Of a stretch of DNA of 64,000 bases, positions 27,501 through 42,500 are shown in pieces. The position numbers were made by a program, and so were the translations under genes. This DNA comes from Stercorarius parasiticus (Eukaryota > Chordata > Aves > Charadriiformes > Stercorariidae). The DNA lies in NCBI GenBank assembly GCA_013396915.1, contig VWZL01000583.1, forward strand, positions 434,001 through 498,000. The letters are read 5' to 3'. Position 1 is the first letter of the stretch. Every line of letters begins with the position of its first letter. The notes below the pieces were generated by a model that was given only the letters and a program-made list of their open reading frames with translations, did not search any database and was not told the origin of the DNA.

Positions 27501-30500
27501 TAGCAGATTTTTTTTGTTTTAAAGGGGACAAACAGGCTACTACACAAAGAGCAACAACTTTTCCAGAACTCCTCAAACACTGTTGCTGAGACTCTGCTTA
27601 TTGACCTTTACAGTTATACCAAACACACACATAACAGTTTCTCAGGGAAACTACATTTATAAACAAACATTTTCAAATACTTAATTTACATGGTATTAAA
27701 CCTCATCTTAGTACGCGGTTTACTGCTATAACACTGCAGTGGTTCACAGGTGGTTCAGCAAGAAGTCCTAAACGGCTACTTTACTGCGGTGTAGCTGCTA
27801 CATTTAGCTGTATCTTGAGTTTGCAATGAAGAAGTACAAGCAGTATGAATGAGTATGGTTTTACCAGCAACTCCAGCAGAAACTCCTTTCCGTAGCTGGA
27901 GTCTTCCCCGTCGGGCAGGGGCGGCAGGAGGCAGAGGTATGATGCCACCTGGTGGAGAACGTTTGAGCTGCACAGCAGAAGGAAAAACAAGCTTTTGTCA
28001 CCGACACTGAAACATGAGAGAAAGCACTTATGGCAACTTTTTTTTTTTGTTTTCCTTAAAACAAAACCAAACCAACTCCAACTATGAATTTCATCAAAGA
28101 CCAGCAATTACAGACCAGTATTTTAAGTGAAGAGATATTTAAAATATTTGGGTTTGGAATTATTACAAGGTGCTCTAGAGCACTTCCACATGTGAAGTGT
28201 GATCAGCCACAGGTGTAAGATGAACTACCCATCCACAATAAACACAGCAAGGTGTGAATATTTATTGTTTCAAGACATGTACTTGAAAACAGAACCAAAA
28301 AAACTGAGCACACATTGCCTTTGTGAAAATACAGACTGTTATCCTTTTAATCACAGCATTTACAATACGGTACAGCTAACCCAGTGGTATACTTTTATGA
28401 TTTCTGTTGTAGCTTTTTTACGGAACAGAGTAAAAAAAGCAAAGGTTAGAGGTTAACTATGGTAAGTTAATTACTGCTACAATTACTCTAAGTAGCTAGC
28501 TATTTTCCTGAAAATGAGTGCTTTCTCACATTCATTAGAATAAAGGAAAATACATAAACTTTTCTTATACTGGAATTCTAGTACTTCACTACTAGTGGAT
28601 GCAAACTCTTGTCTCCCTATTTCAGATGTAAAGGCACCATGACAAGTCACAAAGACCTCAGAAGTCACATGAGATGGCACATGAGAAGTCAGAAAGAAAA
28701 ATGGCTAGAAATTCATTACATTAAAGCATACTGAGAACAAAGAATTTCAATCTCATGTTAAATTTCATTTTGGTAACTTACCTAAGGGGTCCAAAAAACT
28801 TCACCAGTGAATCACGGGTATCTACTGCAGCGACATTTGAGAGTGCAAAGTCATATAACTCCGTGAAATGTGCAAATGCTGCTCTCTACAAAAGACCCAC
28901 GCCCAGAAACTCAATGTAGGCACATTAATGAAACAATTTAATAACAATCAAAATATTTATACAAAAGCATAGCTTCCTCCGATTCAGAGCACATAGCACC
29001 CTGTGGACGCTACCAGGGTAGAAATAAAATCCAGGTGAAATCTCCATTTTATTAGTACCTCCTATTTGTTACTCCTGTGCTTCCAACAAAGTATTTTTTT
29101 TTATACACCTTTCTATCAGCATTTGTTCTGTCATTAAAATAAAACATAATGGGGCAGACATGTAGCCTTGCAGACAACTAAGAAAAACATGTTTAATTTG
29201 ACCATGCTTCCTTGACTTTTTTTTTAAACCAATGGTAAAAATTCTGAAAAGTATAACTATCTTTATATGACTACAAGTAACGTGAATTTTCATTTTGTCT
29301 CTCATGTAAAAGGGACCACTACTGGTACCATATGTGTGCACTGATATTGAAGAAATGGTGCCACCTACTGCATAATCGTTAAGTTAAGTTCCCACAGCAC
29401 TTAATTTTCCCTTCTGAATAGATTTAATGGGAGCAGTTCATCTCAACAGTATCAAATCAAAAGTGGTGGTCTTTTGCTAGAGCGTATTATTTAGTTACAG
29501 TGACACACATAACACTGAAGCGTTAAGTGTCTTTGGTATGGCATGGAAAGTCAAGTTCAAACTATTGCCGTAACTCCATTGAGTTACAAAAATAAAAAAA
29601 TGAAAATGAAAAATAAGAGGTTTATTTTGCAAAATATTTAATACCTATACCACATGCAAATTAGATTAAAACACCACCACCAAATCCTTCCCTCCTGTAA
29701 GACAGCACTTTGCTGTCTGCCTACCTGTAAAGAAGTAATTCTGTCATAGTGAATTGTTGTCATCTCATTCTCTGTCAGAGCATTTCCAGTCTGATCATTG
29801 ATTTCAAAGCCAGTGTAGAATTTAAGCATATCTAAAAGCTGAGACATCATCCATATAAATTAGTGGATTAACAATAAGAGACACCCTACCACAAACAAAA
29901 AACACAAATTAACAGGACAAATCTGGGCTCCATGCACAAACAAGAGCTCCTCAAAATTCTTGAAGAAATGGACTAAGCAGTGGTACCTAAATTTTATACT
30001 TGGCTGCTGCACAAAATAATTTTGCTTAGGTATCTTATCTGCAAGCCATAGAAATTACAGCACAGACCACAATCAATGCGGTTTCTTTTACCTACTAGGA
30101 GTTGAAACTCAAACTAACTGCACTAAGGTGACTCAGCCAGAGGTTCACCGAGACACTGAACCCAACTTCTGGCTTGCTCCTACCAAAAGGCAGCAGTCTT
30201 GCTCCCTACTGCCCCCTCGGATGCCAGCTCTGGAATTCATGCTACCTTTCAATGAGATTAACTCAGAAGAATAAAATTATTCAGATGTGCTGCTGGCTTT
30301 GTGTTCCACCAATACTGACCCTCAGAGAAACTGAACAAATGCCAGAGATGGGGGACAGCAAGCAGCAGGAAAAGCAGCTGAGATGCAAGAAAGGGGAGAG
30401 ATCTTCAGATCCTGCCATAAAAAACAATATACCGTCTATGACTGAGTAAACTTGAGGACAGTAGTGGAAAAACAGCTGCATTATAGAACAGTCTGAGGTC

Positions 30501-33500
30501 AAGACGAAGCACAGAAGAATGCACTGGTGACAGCTTCTGCAATATGTGGGGCAAAGCACACCAGAAGCTGCACTGTTTTCTAGGTTGTAACTGCTCAAAA
30601 ACAGAGCCAGAAATGTAAGAGCAGTCACACACATAGGTACAGGTAAGAAAGAACTACGGTCTGAAGGATTTAAACAAACACGTAGTTTGCATCCATCAGA
30701 AAAACCTGCCTTAACAAACAAATACTAAACAAAACAACAGCAGTATTCAGAGCTGCATTGGAATGAAAAAGTTATTTTCACCAATTTTGTATCTCACCTG
30801 GCAAAAGAGATGACCTTCCTTCTCTCTTTTAGCAAGGCTGGACAGGTAAGAGTGGACAACAAGATGGGAGTCATCCAACACTGTATTAAACCAGCGCCGT
30901 GTGGGAAGCAAAGCCTGTGGTAAACAACCTCATATTAGTACATGCAATTCTTCAAAATGTAAGAAATCCTGGTTTCTCATAATGTTCCATTTCAAGAAGG
31001 TCTATCAAGATAGGTTGCTGTGCAGTTATTTACATATCTAATACCCTAACAGAGGTTCTCATATTAAAGCAGCATTTACGTATGCCAAGACATTGGTTTT
31101 ATGCAGGTAGGCTGCTATGAACACAGCCTTTCATAGGACTGGGAGCACGGCACAAACCTGCCATTAGTGAGATTGCATCCTGCCAGTAATAAGAGTAAAT
31201 TAAATAAAGCAATTGTACTACTAAGTGTCTACATAATGACTGTGTGCTACAAAAGATGTGTCAAAGTACTGTAACATAGTTTTAAATATTTGTTTTATAT
31301 AATAATTTCATTAATTTTAAATTTGTCTTTCTCAAGACTGCAACCAGTGTTTCTTTGAAATATGGTATGGTATCTTCTATTCTTTGTAAGATATTCAAAT
31401 TAGATCTAAGAATTTTTCAAATCTTTATTAAAAACCTATAAAAGCTTTTTGTAAACAAAACAGATCATTTCTTCTCAATGTAAATACCTTAAGCTGCTAT
31501 GTGTAGCAACTGCTCAACAGCATACAGTAGGACACCTCAACAATTCAAGAGAAAAATTAGTTGTTCTCAATAGAATCTACAGACTAAATTTAGAAAGCCA
31601 AAAAGCATCAACATGGTGTTTAGAACTAAGATGAAGAAAATAAAAGAATCTGTAGTAGAAAATGTTAATTGTCCTGCACAATAATTACAAAAAACAAACT
31701 CAGAAAACCATAAGAACTTTCCATGGAGTCACTCCTTTCAAGTTATCAAATCACCAAGTTTTGATGGCAGTCTATATACTTCAATATGAAACAAATATTC
31801 TGAAAAAGGCCTCAACATAGGTAAAAAGAGCCCCTGAACACAGTGCATGCTACCGAGGCAAAAACACTTGGATTTACAGATAATTTCTCATTTGCTTTTT
31901 CCGGTTATTTAAACAGGCTTCATGAACTGTCTGAGTTTTAACCTTCCTGTAATACCTAGCGAGAACCAACATCAAATGTACTGCCTCTAAGCACTTTGGC
32001 TAACAGCCAGACTTAAGTTTGCCTTCAAATACAAATTTTCTCTTATGAGGGTGTATTATATCCATAAGAAAACAAGCTGTATCTTAAAGAATTCATTCTA
32101 TTGCAACTAGAAGCACAGGCTTCTTAAGTGATGTAGCCGAGGACAGTTAGCTCGTATGAGTTCAAGATCAAGCTATTTTAAAGCTTCCTGTGCTTACTGT
32201 TTCAGAAAACTCTCTTATTTCAGAATGTCTCCTAAATCTGAGGTTATTTAAAATAAGTTGCTACTCAGGTGATAAATTGTGAATTAATATCTTTTATTTT
32301 TAATTATGGTACTGTGAAGCTTAAAATTGTCCCACTTTCTCAGTACCTACTGAAAAATTTCACAAAACCTCGCTTGCCCTCCTATTATTCTGTAACAAAC
32401 CTAGATCAGCAGAACTGTTACTTCTAAATAATGAATTCTAGTCAAATAGAAACAGTTTGCGTTTCAGAACTACCAATGCTTTCTGGGACTATACCCTATA
32501 CCACTACACTACAAACACAAAAGATACTTTAGATGACCTATTATGCACTGGGAACAATACTTCTGGGTTATTCCTAGCAGATTAAAGCATCACACACTTC
32601 CATCAATTGCCAGAATTATTACCACTGCACCAATTAACAAAGTCGTCTTCACTGAGCAATTTAGGATCCTACCTTTCTCTAACAGTTCATCTGATTTATA
32701 AACATTACTAGTCAGTTCCCAACGTGGATGCACTGCTACAACCTCCTATTTACAGATGGAAAACCATTATTAAGCAACCATATGCACAACGGTGACATAA
32801 CCATCTGCTAATTGGAATAAGGCTGCAATAATGACTTAACACATTTAAAACAGAAAAGTACACCTGGTAACAGGCTGAAACACTTTAATAACTTACCTCA
32901 AGATCTAGCATGAGTTCAATGAATCTCTCACAATAATGAACTTTGTCCATAGAAATAGGACCTAGACAGGAAAAAAAATAGATTTCTTTTTGCAATTGAT
33001 CCACATCACAATACACTTGTACTTGAACTATTCTTTAAAAATGTAATAAACGCTACTAATATTATCAGTCTTAGCTTTTAACAAGATTAAGAAGTTAACT
33101 AGCACATTCTTCTCTTTTTCTGACACAATCCTTCCTTTCATTGCAAACCAGGAAATTTTTGGATAAAAGAAAGCAACGGAACCAGAGTTTCAAGAGTGAT
33201 TTTATCCACTCTGTAAAAAACCAACAATGTGACATACAAAAATGCACACTTCCAGAAGATACCAATGGCCTGCTAAGCTTCTTAGGAACTTTTAACTCTG
33301 GGTACTCAAAAATACCTATTTAAAAGCTGCAATCAAGGTGTCTGGGAAAGGCCTTGACAATATTCAAAGGTACTCAGTGATGACTAAGGAGCCTTTAGAA
33401 TAATGTCAAAACACAACACTGAGTCTGCTTTAATGAAAACCTATTTCCTAAAGTTTCCAAACATAAATCTTCCTAAAACAGGTCTTGCATAATTGGGAAA

Positions 33501-36500
33501 ACAGACGGGATAGGTATCCTTTCTGAGGAAGACACAATACACAGAATTTCACCTTACAGCTCAGTTAAAAGCTGAAGTTTGCTAAGAGTTTAAGAGGAAA
33601 AGCAGAACTCTGGGAAGTGATTTCACCCAAATTGTGCTGTACTTAGAGCATAATAAGCCTTTTTTGTCAAAAGGCTAACACCTCCCTGTACAAACACATT
33701 TCCCTTCTAAATCAGGCAAGCATATAATTTTGCTTGTCACAATGACTTATAAATCAAGAGCAGTCAAATCTTACAGAATTTCACTTCACTTACGCTTTTG
33801 TTCTTACTGTAAATCAACAGTACTGACAGAATAGAGCCTTATGATATGCATTTATACCACCTGTTTAACAAGGCATCTAAGTACATATGAAATGCTTTAA
33901 TGCTGTAAGAAGACTGTAAGCACATAAAGAATATCAGTACCCAGAAATATTTTTTTATTAAGTCCACACTGAACAGAAGCAGAAGAGGTTTAAAGTAGCT
34001 TTCTGTTATTTCATTTTTAAAGCATATACAGACTTGAATATAATTTTGATATGAAATCCATGCAGACAGGCATGGATTTCACTAAACCTCCATCTAGATA
34101 AGGTCACCAACCTCAGGCTGGTATCCTAGAGAGTAGTCGTTTCAGCAATAGAAAAATATTTAAGACAGATTACCAGACAACAAAGTAACATAAGAACCAC
34201 AGTTACCTGAGACAGGTATTGATTTTAGCACAGAAATGAATTTCTGAATGAGCTGCGAAAGAAATCTTCTCTCCTGATATGCTCTAAAATCAGACATATG
34301 ACAAAAGCATTAATGTTCTGTAAATGCAGACGAGAAGTGCATCATGTGTTTTCACTAATACAAAGTTAGCTGCTTTAAAAGTTATATAACGGTGCTTTGA
34401 AACACACCTAAACTGTTTAGATGATAGCTTTTCTTTCTGCACTCAGGCAGACAGATTATCAGAGTCTACATTTTTAGGCACAGAACTCATTAACAACCTG
34501 TACTTCTACTGAGTCAAAGAGAAGTATGTCACCACCTACACCCTACCACACTGCAACACAAAAGTATTGGAACACTTAACTTTGGCGAGGTACACACAGA
34601 TTTATTCAAATACTTGCATAAGCTATTTGCTTAAGAGATGAACATCTGCTAAAGGTCATGAAAAAATACGAGTGACTCCATGAATATTCTCTTATGGCTT
34701 CCACCCTTTAGCTTTAAGGTTTGGTATCACAAATTCACTAATCAACTAAAGTATTAGAATTCTGTAACAGTATTTTGCATAAAGACTACTGGAAAACAAA
34801 AAAGTTTCTGGGAGACCACATATGATCTATCTTTATTTGCAATCTTCATAGTTTTTTTAAAAAACTTTTTTTTTATTGAAACAATTTATTTTAGCTGAAA
34901 CACATGGATGCATTAAGGGGTTTGGATTTAACAGGAAAAAAGGTTTCTGTAACATACCGCATTCTTGTCTCCTCATCCATCTTCTCATCATTTTTCTTTA
35001 TTAGATTCCAGAATTTTCTTAGTTTTGGTGTCTTTTTCAGCTCTTGTTCCAGCCGTTTCTGAAATGTGAAAATGTTACACAGTCACCAAGAATCCTTGTT
35101 TTCACAAGAGATAAAAATACAAGCCTGTCTTCTTATAAAAAAGAAAAAAATATATAGCAAACTGAAATATATATAAAAATATATAATAAACTGAAAAGCT
35201 GTCTCAGACTAATCTCAGCAAGTATCACTGTAAAACAAGAATGTAATACCGCCAGAGAGAGTCTAGCAATGGCTAGATGTCAGCTCCATTCCCCAGCCGC
35301 TGTGATCTCATGGCCTTGTCTACCAGTCATAGCTTGAAGAAGCTATAAGCAACAAAGCTTAGTTTTATGAAAAATTACTTAATTATTTAATAATTACCAT
35401 TACATGGAAATTTCCAACACACAATAAAGAGAATTTTACCAAGCACACAAAACTATAATTCCATACTAATGCAGGCAGCTTTAAATATTAGACTTCCGTA
35501 ACATTATTCCATAAGAATTCACTTTCCAGGACTCGCATAATGCCTAGAAGATTGCTTTCCCAGTTTACAGTATTATGCTTACAGGTTGTAGAGCCATCCA
35601 CATCGGTAAGGAGATGAGCTGCTGCACCTGACTTCTGATCAAATCCACTTCCTGTTAGAAAGTTACAGACAGAAAATGTTTATTTTAAATTCTTATGTTT
35701 TCTGATGTGCTTGTCTTACAAAATATATCAATGTACATTATCATCTGACAAAAATATGTATGTTCTTGTATTAGGTTTCAATTTCCTAACAGGAAACTGC
35801 ACAATAGCCCTACCCAGTGACACTTAAAACTGTCGATGACTTTTGCATTTTAGATTCTTCTCATGGATTCTGTCAGTTCTTAATACTTCAGCAGGGGCCC
35901 TGTCCGTGTAAGTATATCATAGAAGCTGATCGGAACTGCTGTTTCTTCTTCAGTCATTTCTTGTTCTTGAACTGAACTTTCTTACTGTTTTCTCTATTTG
36001 TTTTTACTCTATATGTCCTCTCCTGAAGCCCTTCATTTATCAGGTTTTTCCAACTTCATCTACACTCTTCCCATTATCTGAAATCATTCATTTAATCTAT
36101 AATTCATGTAATTTCAACTGTTGTTTCAAATGTTCTCTCTCCAACTCTACCCATGATCCAGATCCACAAAGTTTTCTTTCTTTCCTAAACTACTGAAAAA
36201 CTTTCACTGACATCTTAAATATGTCTTCATGGACAAATACTCTATTTGCAGCATTCTGAAACTTAACACTTTGGTGCTCCGTACAGTCACTACTGTGACT
36301 ACCCTGTTCTGCATTTCACAAAGAACTGCAGCTTCAAATAGCAGTATGCTTTTACAAGCATTTTTTTACTGGTTTCCATATCATGTTTTATGAGAAACAT
36401 GCTCTGCAAACAGGATTCCTTACAGTGAAGATCCATTGTACCATGGCCACTACAGAAAAATACTACGTCAATAAACTATACGCATAAGGTTCACGATGAT

Positions 36501-39500
36501 TACTGGCTCCCATAATCACTCCTAATTCCAAAAATCAAATCATACACTTCCTCAGTTGTTTTGTCTGCAAGACACGATTTTGTTCTTTATTTGTGCAGAC
36601 CCTGATTTTGACTGATACATCCTGTGTATAAGTAAAGACAAAGCCCTGTAGCAAGAAAGGTAACAAAGTACTGTTTCATATAACAGATGATTTTAAATTA
36701 TTCTCCACTCTTGCTAATTAGGATCTATAACTGTGTGTTTACTATAGAGTGAGAACACAAGTTGGTCCAATGCTTTCTTAAAACTAACTCAAGAGAAGTG
36801 CAGATAGAAATGCTATCTAAACCTGGTTTCAAGAGTGAAAAAAATTACTGTCTTTCTCAATAGTTAGTGGAAATAATTTTGTGCAATTTGCCAGCCAAAC
36901 GAAAAAGAGTACAGTAGTAAGTAATCTGCTTTTAAGTGTAAAGCACCTTTTCAAATATAAATATTTTTTTAAGCACCATTTAAAATTTGTCTGAATATAT
37001 GCCTTTAATTACCGTAAGTGCCAATCCTCCAATTTCGAGTATCTTTTATGACCTTGTGTCAGAGAAATGCAAATGTAACGAGAGAGAAAAAGCAAGAGTC
37101 AAGAAGAGGGGTGAAAGTCCTCCGGTACCATCTTCTTCCTTAAATGGGAATTTTGCTTCATCTGTCTTGTAAGAAGAAATTGCTCAAAATAAACACCTAT
37201 TCACACAGAACAGCATAAACACACTCGAAGTATTACAGTTAATTTTAACATACCAAACTATTGAAGCAGTGATCAAGGAAAAGCAGCAGGACTGTCTGTT
37301 CATGCAGAGAGTATTCACTGTCATTTTCAACCAGCGATGCTTCCAGTATGCATTTGAAAAAGAAGGGAAAGTGTTCTGTTTTTCTTTTGAATGTCTAGGA
37401 GTAGAAGAGGAAGTTGATTTTGAGTCAGGTTGATACAAATCATTTTAATCTTCATTCATACAACATGGCTTAAGTTCTCTAAACCCATTTAAATCTACAG
37501 AAGGAAGAATTTTTTTCTCTTTTTCATTTATTATCACCAGGCAGCACAAACAAAAACTAATGATATCCTCCTGGCCAGTGATCCTCACCCTATGGGAATG
37601 CTCTTAGTGGAACTACTGACTTTTGTGCAGTCTAACACAGGCGATGCATAGGACAAACTGAACAAGAAGCACAAGCGGAGTGTGAATGTTCAACTGGATC
37701 GCACAGAATTACTGTGAAATGACACAGAACAGGATTGGTAGATTTTGGCCAAAATCTATGGCAGCTGTTTAGTGATCTGCAAAAAGTGAGCCGGTAAAAA
37801 CCACCAGAGATTAATTACAGTTGTGGAACTCCCATTCAGCTATGTAAGCCAGAAAAACATAAACCAAATAATTGTGGAAATAAAACGGTTTCCTTACGAG
37901 GGCAGACACATACCAAATAACAAATTTAACTAAGCTGCTTGGAAAGTAACATGCACCTGTCATTTTTCATCCAGAACAAAAAAAGGCACTGACATCATAT
38001 GAGCAAGTTATTAATCCTTTGTGATTTTCCAGCATTGAAGCAATGGCACTACTATCGGAGTAAGTAAGCTTCGAAATAATGCTTGCATGGAATTTCTAAC
38101 TAGGGTCATGCTGTTGAAATGGCCTGAGAACTGGACAGTTTGTAGAAACACTGAATCATTTCTAAACCTATTATTACACAAAAAAAAACCAGTACACAAG
38201 GAAGCCGAGTAAGATATTATGTTAGTATAAAACCTCATGGAAGAAAGCTACAAAAGCATATTCACAGGTTTTAAGCAAGACACTATTGGATAACACGTTA
38301 GACTTCCAGTGGTGCTTTAGTTTCTCCACAGCTATAAAAATCCTTTTTTCTTTCAATATCAGAGCAAGAATTTCTCTGCCAGTGCCTGACTTGTCAGGCA
38401 CCAAAAAACCAAATGCTGCTGATTATGTAGAGGCATCACACAGCAGAACAAAGGAATTCCAGAAGGAATCAGGTGATTTTTTGGCCATCCATTGCTTTCT
38501 CCGTAAAGAACACGCACTTTAAAACACTACAGGAAACATTCCAGCTAAGGTACCATTTACTTTTAACACTACAAGCTTTGCTACCTTCTGTCAGTATAAG
38601 TGAGCACACCGCAAAAGCTGCAACTTGCGGATCAAAGACAATTCTAGCTGTAATTGAAATTGGTTACCTCCCACGCAGGGACATTCTCTCTGAACTTCTC
38701 ATTCACCATACAGCAGATTGACATTAAATATGCCTTACTGGACACCTCTGGAGAATAATTCATCCATAGGTAATTTTCAAGGTACTGGCTGTGAAGAGAC
38801 AAAGAGTATTTCATTAGTTGCTGCGACCCACATAATCTGTCACTCATTTGAAAAAGCAGTTCTCCTCAGGGGTTTTTTCCTCCTTCTCCTTAAAGCCATC
38901 TTTATAGTTTGTGAGTAGTTCCTGAAGTTACCTTTTACTGCAGCAAAACTTGTTAGACTCAGTAACTGCTACAAGAGACAGATGAATTTCTTATCAGGAA
39001 GACACATTCACCAGAGGGTTTTCAAATGTAACAAGTAGCCACAGCTCAATACAAAGTCAGAACATGAATTCATGTGGATTTTCCAAACAGAGAAGAAAAA
39101 AAAAAAAAGAAAAAGCTTCACTTGTCTAAAGAATGTCACATGCAGTATATCCTAGCTTAAGACACAAAGGACAACGCTTTCTTGTAAAAAAAATAGGAAT
39201 CATCTAGAGAGATTTTAAGCTTCTAATCATACAAAGGCAATAAAAATATCACATTACAGTGCACCTAAAATAAAGCACTGAATATCAGAGGAGTGATTAA
39301 GTATTTTCTAGAAGGTGAAAAAAAAATTATTGGACACCAGAAAATAGCTTCCCAGCAATAAGCATTTCTTCTTCGTTAATATGGCATATTTCTCACGGAA
39401 GAAACTCTTAAATTAGATCTTAGAGATAAGAGGCTATTTGGACAAGCAACTGTCTCCCTCCTTTAACCTCCTCTTGAAGCTATGCAGGATAGTTACTCCT

Positions 39501-42500
39501 GAGGCAGCAATCCCTAAATCCATCATATTCAACAGTGTAGCTGCACCTTGTGCTACTTCAACAACGGCCACCAGAAAGCGAAGAGTCTTTTTTCTTCCTA
39601 AACAAGCTGCTCAACCAGCCCTTCCTCTCAATGCCTGCTCTGACATTCAGTTGGCCCCTCACAAGCCAACTCAGTTTTACCTATTTACTTTTATCCACAG
39701 CTTACTTTTCGATGTCTTACAGCAAGCTACTTCAGTAATTTCAGATAAGACAAGTACCAGAGATGGTGGTGAAAAAACGCAGTGAGAACTTGTATGTAAT
39801 CAGAAGCAAAAGGCTCAGTAATGGTCAGACAGGGATTTCCGCTTCCTGGGAGCTCAGCCAGAATGCATATGCTTATGAAGTTATTCCCTCCTCAAATTAA
39901 GCTCTCCTCACTTAATTTTCCTAGGTACATAATGCAAGGCTTTAGTAAGTACGAACAGGTGAGTACTACCTTCAGCCTCACTTACTACCCCACATTTGCT
40001 TCTCATCTTCACAGGTTCCTACGAAAAAATGACTTAAAATGTCATTCCAATTAGCTTACCTGAATTCAAGAAGCATTATCTTTCTAATAGCAAACCTAAA
40101 AAGGAAAAAATAATCAATTAACACAGGGAAAAAGCCTCCCATACACATGGAAAATGGCTAATTTTTCCTTAATTTGTTATATAACGAAACCTGTATAAAC
40201 ATCTAGGAATTATTTCAACCTCCCCGTTTCCATGCAAGAGCAACCACTTGAATGCAGAAGCAACTGCTGTAGCACTGTGGAAGCTGGAGTTCCTGCAGGT
40301 TCATTAAGCAATCAAATTCACGTAAGAAAACCTTCTAGATCTTTTAAATATGAAAACACTGCTTCCAACAGCCTTGAAGACATAAACTGCTAGAAGCTGA
40401 GAGTGTCTTCTGGAAAACTACAACTACATATTTAATCAGTTCACAGTACTATTTCTTCTTAGTGACTGGAAATGGAAGCTTGTTCTGATCCTGTATGGCA
40501 ATTCTTAGATTACTTTCATACAGGAAACATAAATAGATTTATCTCCAGAGCTCAAACTTCCCCTAAGCAGCTCTAAACAGCTACGGTTACAATTCTTTTC
40601 TACACACACAGCTGTAGAATGCAGTTTATCTTGAATTCTTTGTCTCTCCGATCTAACATTAGAATTCACTGAAATGAGACTTGCCCTTTATAAAACTGGT
40701 AATATTAATTAGGGAAAGAGCAAAAAGCTAGAGGCAGCACACTCCTCAACTGGTTCTTTTTCTTTACATACTTTAGTGACAAAAGAAGGGACCAGCCTTC
40801 TATAATAATCACAACAAAAACAACATAAAATACAACAGCCTACCAGATCAAGGAATCAAACAATATCATGTCCAACCATCACATTTAAGAATTATGAGCT
40901 CATGAACTTTCTTTTTGCCCCATTCATATTTTGAAATACCATAATGATTAAATGGATCAAATGCACTTGAGTCATTTTCATCTGTTTTCAACACGTTAAT
41001 GCATTTTTAAATACTTTGTGAAACATCAGAAACCACTTCAAGACAGATAATGTTGGAACGCTTGTTTATAAGTGAAAGTGACTTGTGTACTTACTTTGAC
41101 CTGACAATTTCTTTTGTATATACATCTTCAATAACCTATAGGAAAGAATATTCCAGAAAAAATGGTTAAGAATTTTATATACTTCATAAAGTGATTAAAA
41201 ATGCATTAAGATACTGTATACACTCCAAAGTTACTCTGAATTAATTACTCTCTGCTTACTGCTACTTGATCAAAAGTGTTGTAACAATTATGTCTCAGCT
41301 CTGAAGAGTCCATTTCACAGAGAAAGTGAATCAACTTAGGGGAAAGCACACAATAAGAGAATTCATAGGACTTTCATTCAAATTATTCTGAAGGAATAAC
41401 CTACAACGCACTGAGATTTTTATATTAAAGTAAAACAGATACGCAAACATTTTTATTGTTAATCTTTGGCTTACTGTTGACTTTAAAGAACAGTCTTCAA
41501 GAGCCAAGTCTGCGTCAACTTAGCCACTTGTTGTCACTGTTTCTTTCAACTGATACTTAACCAAACACAGACACTTTGACCTAGTCTTTCCCACAGGAAT
41601 GAAAGAATCTGTGCTACCTGCTGTGATAGGCACACATTGACATCACATGACCTGGATATAATTCAGATGCTTATGTACATCCTATTTTTAACAATCACAG
41701 ACAATTGCTATCACAAATACCACAAAGACAGTGAGTAAACTGAGGCTGGAAAGGGAGATTTAGCCAAATACCCATGAAACCTAACATTTAAGAACCCCGC
41801 ACTACAGAAAACACAAAACCAAACAGGCCAAATTTTAAACATTCAAAACACACATATCCACTAGAACAGCACTAAAGTTGTCTGCTCAAAACTCTCTGAA
41901 GAAACTTCTAAGAAGAAATACACAGTTCAGTAATACCTGCATCTTTCATCCTTCTTTAATTTCTAGAAGCTGTCCCTCCTCAAAAATCTTTTAACCTCAA
42001 AGGAGATGCTCAAAAATCTTTTCACCTCATAAGTTATTGGCCAAAATAAACTTAACAGTAGCATAAGAAGAACTACACTGCTATAGCACACCTTCATAAC
42101 TACAAATACATAATAAACAATTTATAATTACAGTGTGTTAAGCAACTGTTGACCTTCCAAGTATTCTCCTGTACTGCTATATAAAATAAGCACCATCGGA
42201 GGTTGTCACATCAGAAAAGGGTTGATCCTCATTCTTTGACACCCCAAAACAATTCCAGTATTTACCTTTGAATCAAAAGACAATTTTTTCTTGACATGTG
42301 GAGCCCAGTATTTATTTGCTAACTGTATGGGGAGAAAATAAAAAAAAAAAAGGTTAAATATATACATTTTCAGTTGTAGTGATACAATAATTGTATAACA
42401 GATCCCATCCTCAAACTTCATTTCATTAGCATCTTGCTTAATTTCAGCTTATGGTAACTATGGGTAACAAAATTATGTTTTCCCAGCAACAATGCTTTTC

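Larger units (their letters stand above)
26782..35582. other. AQR introns 7-14
   Basis: Eight introns between exons 15 and 7, from about 0.5 to 2.0 kb. AT-rich, without recognised repeats, apart from an AT-rich stretch near 35140-35195 where ACTGAAATATATATAAA is roughly repeated. Confidence 0.65.

Noticed and set aside
30281..30721. 146-codon minus-strand ORF in an AQR intron
   Set aside because: Cys/Ser/Leu-rich with no recognisable family; sits within intron 11 and lacks splice or homology support.
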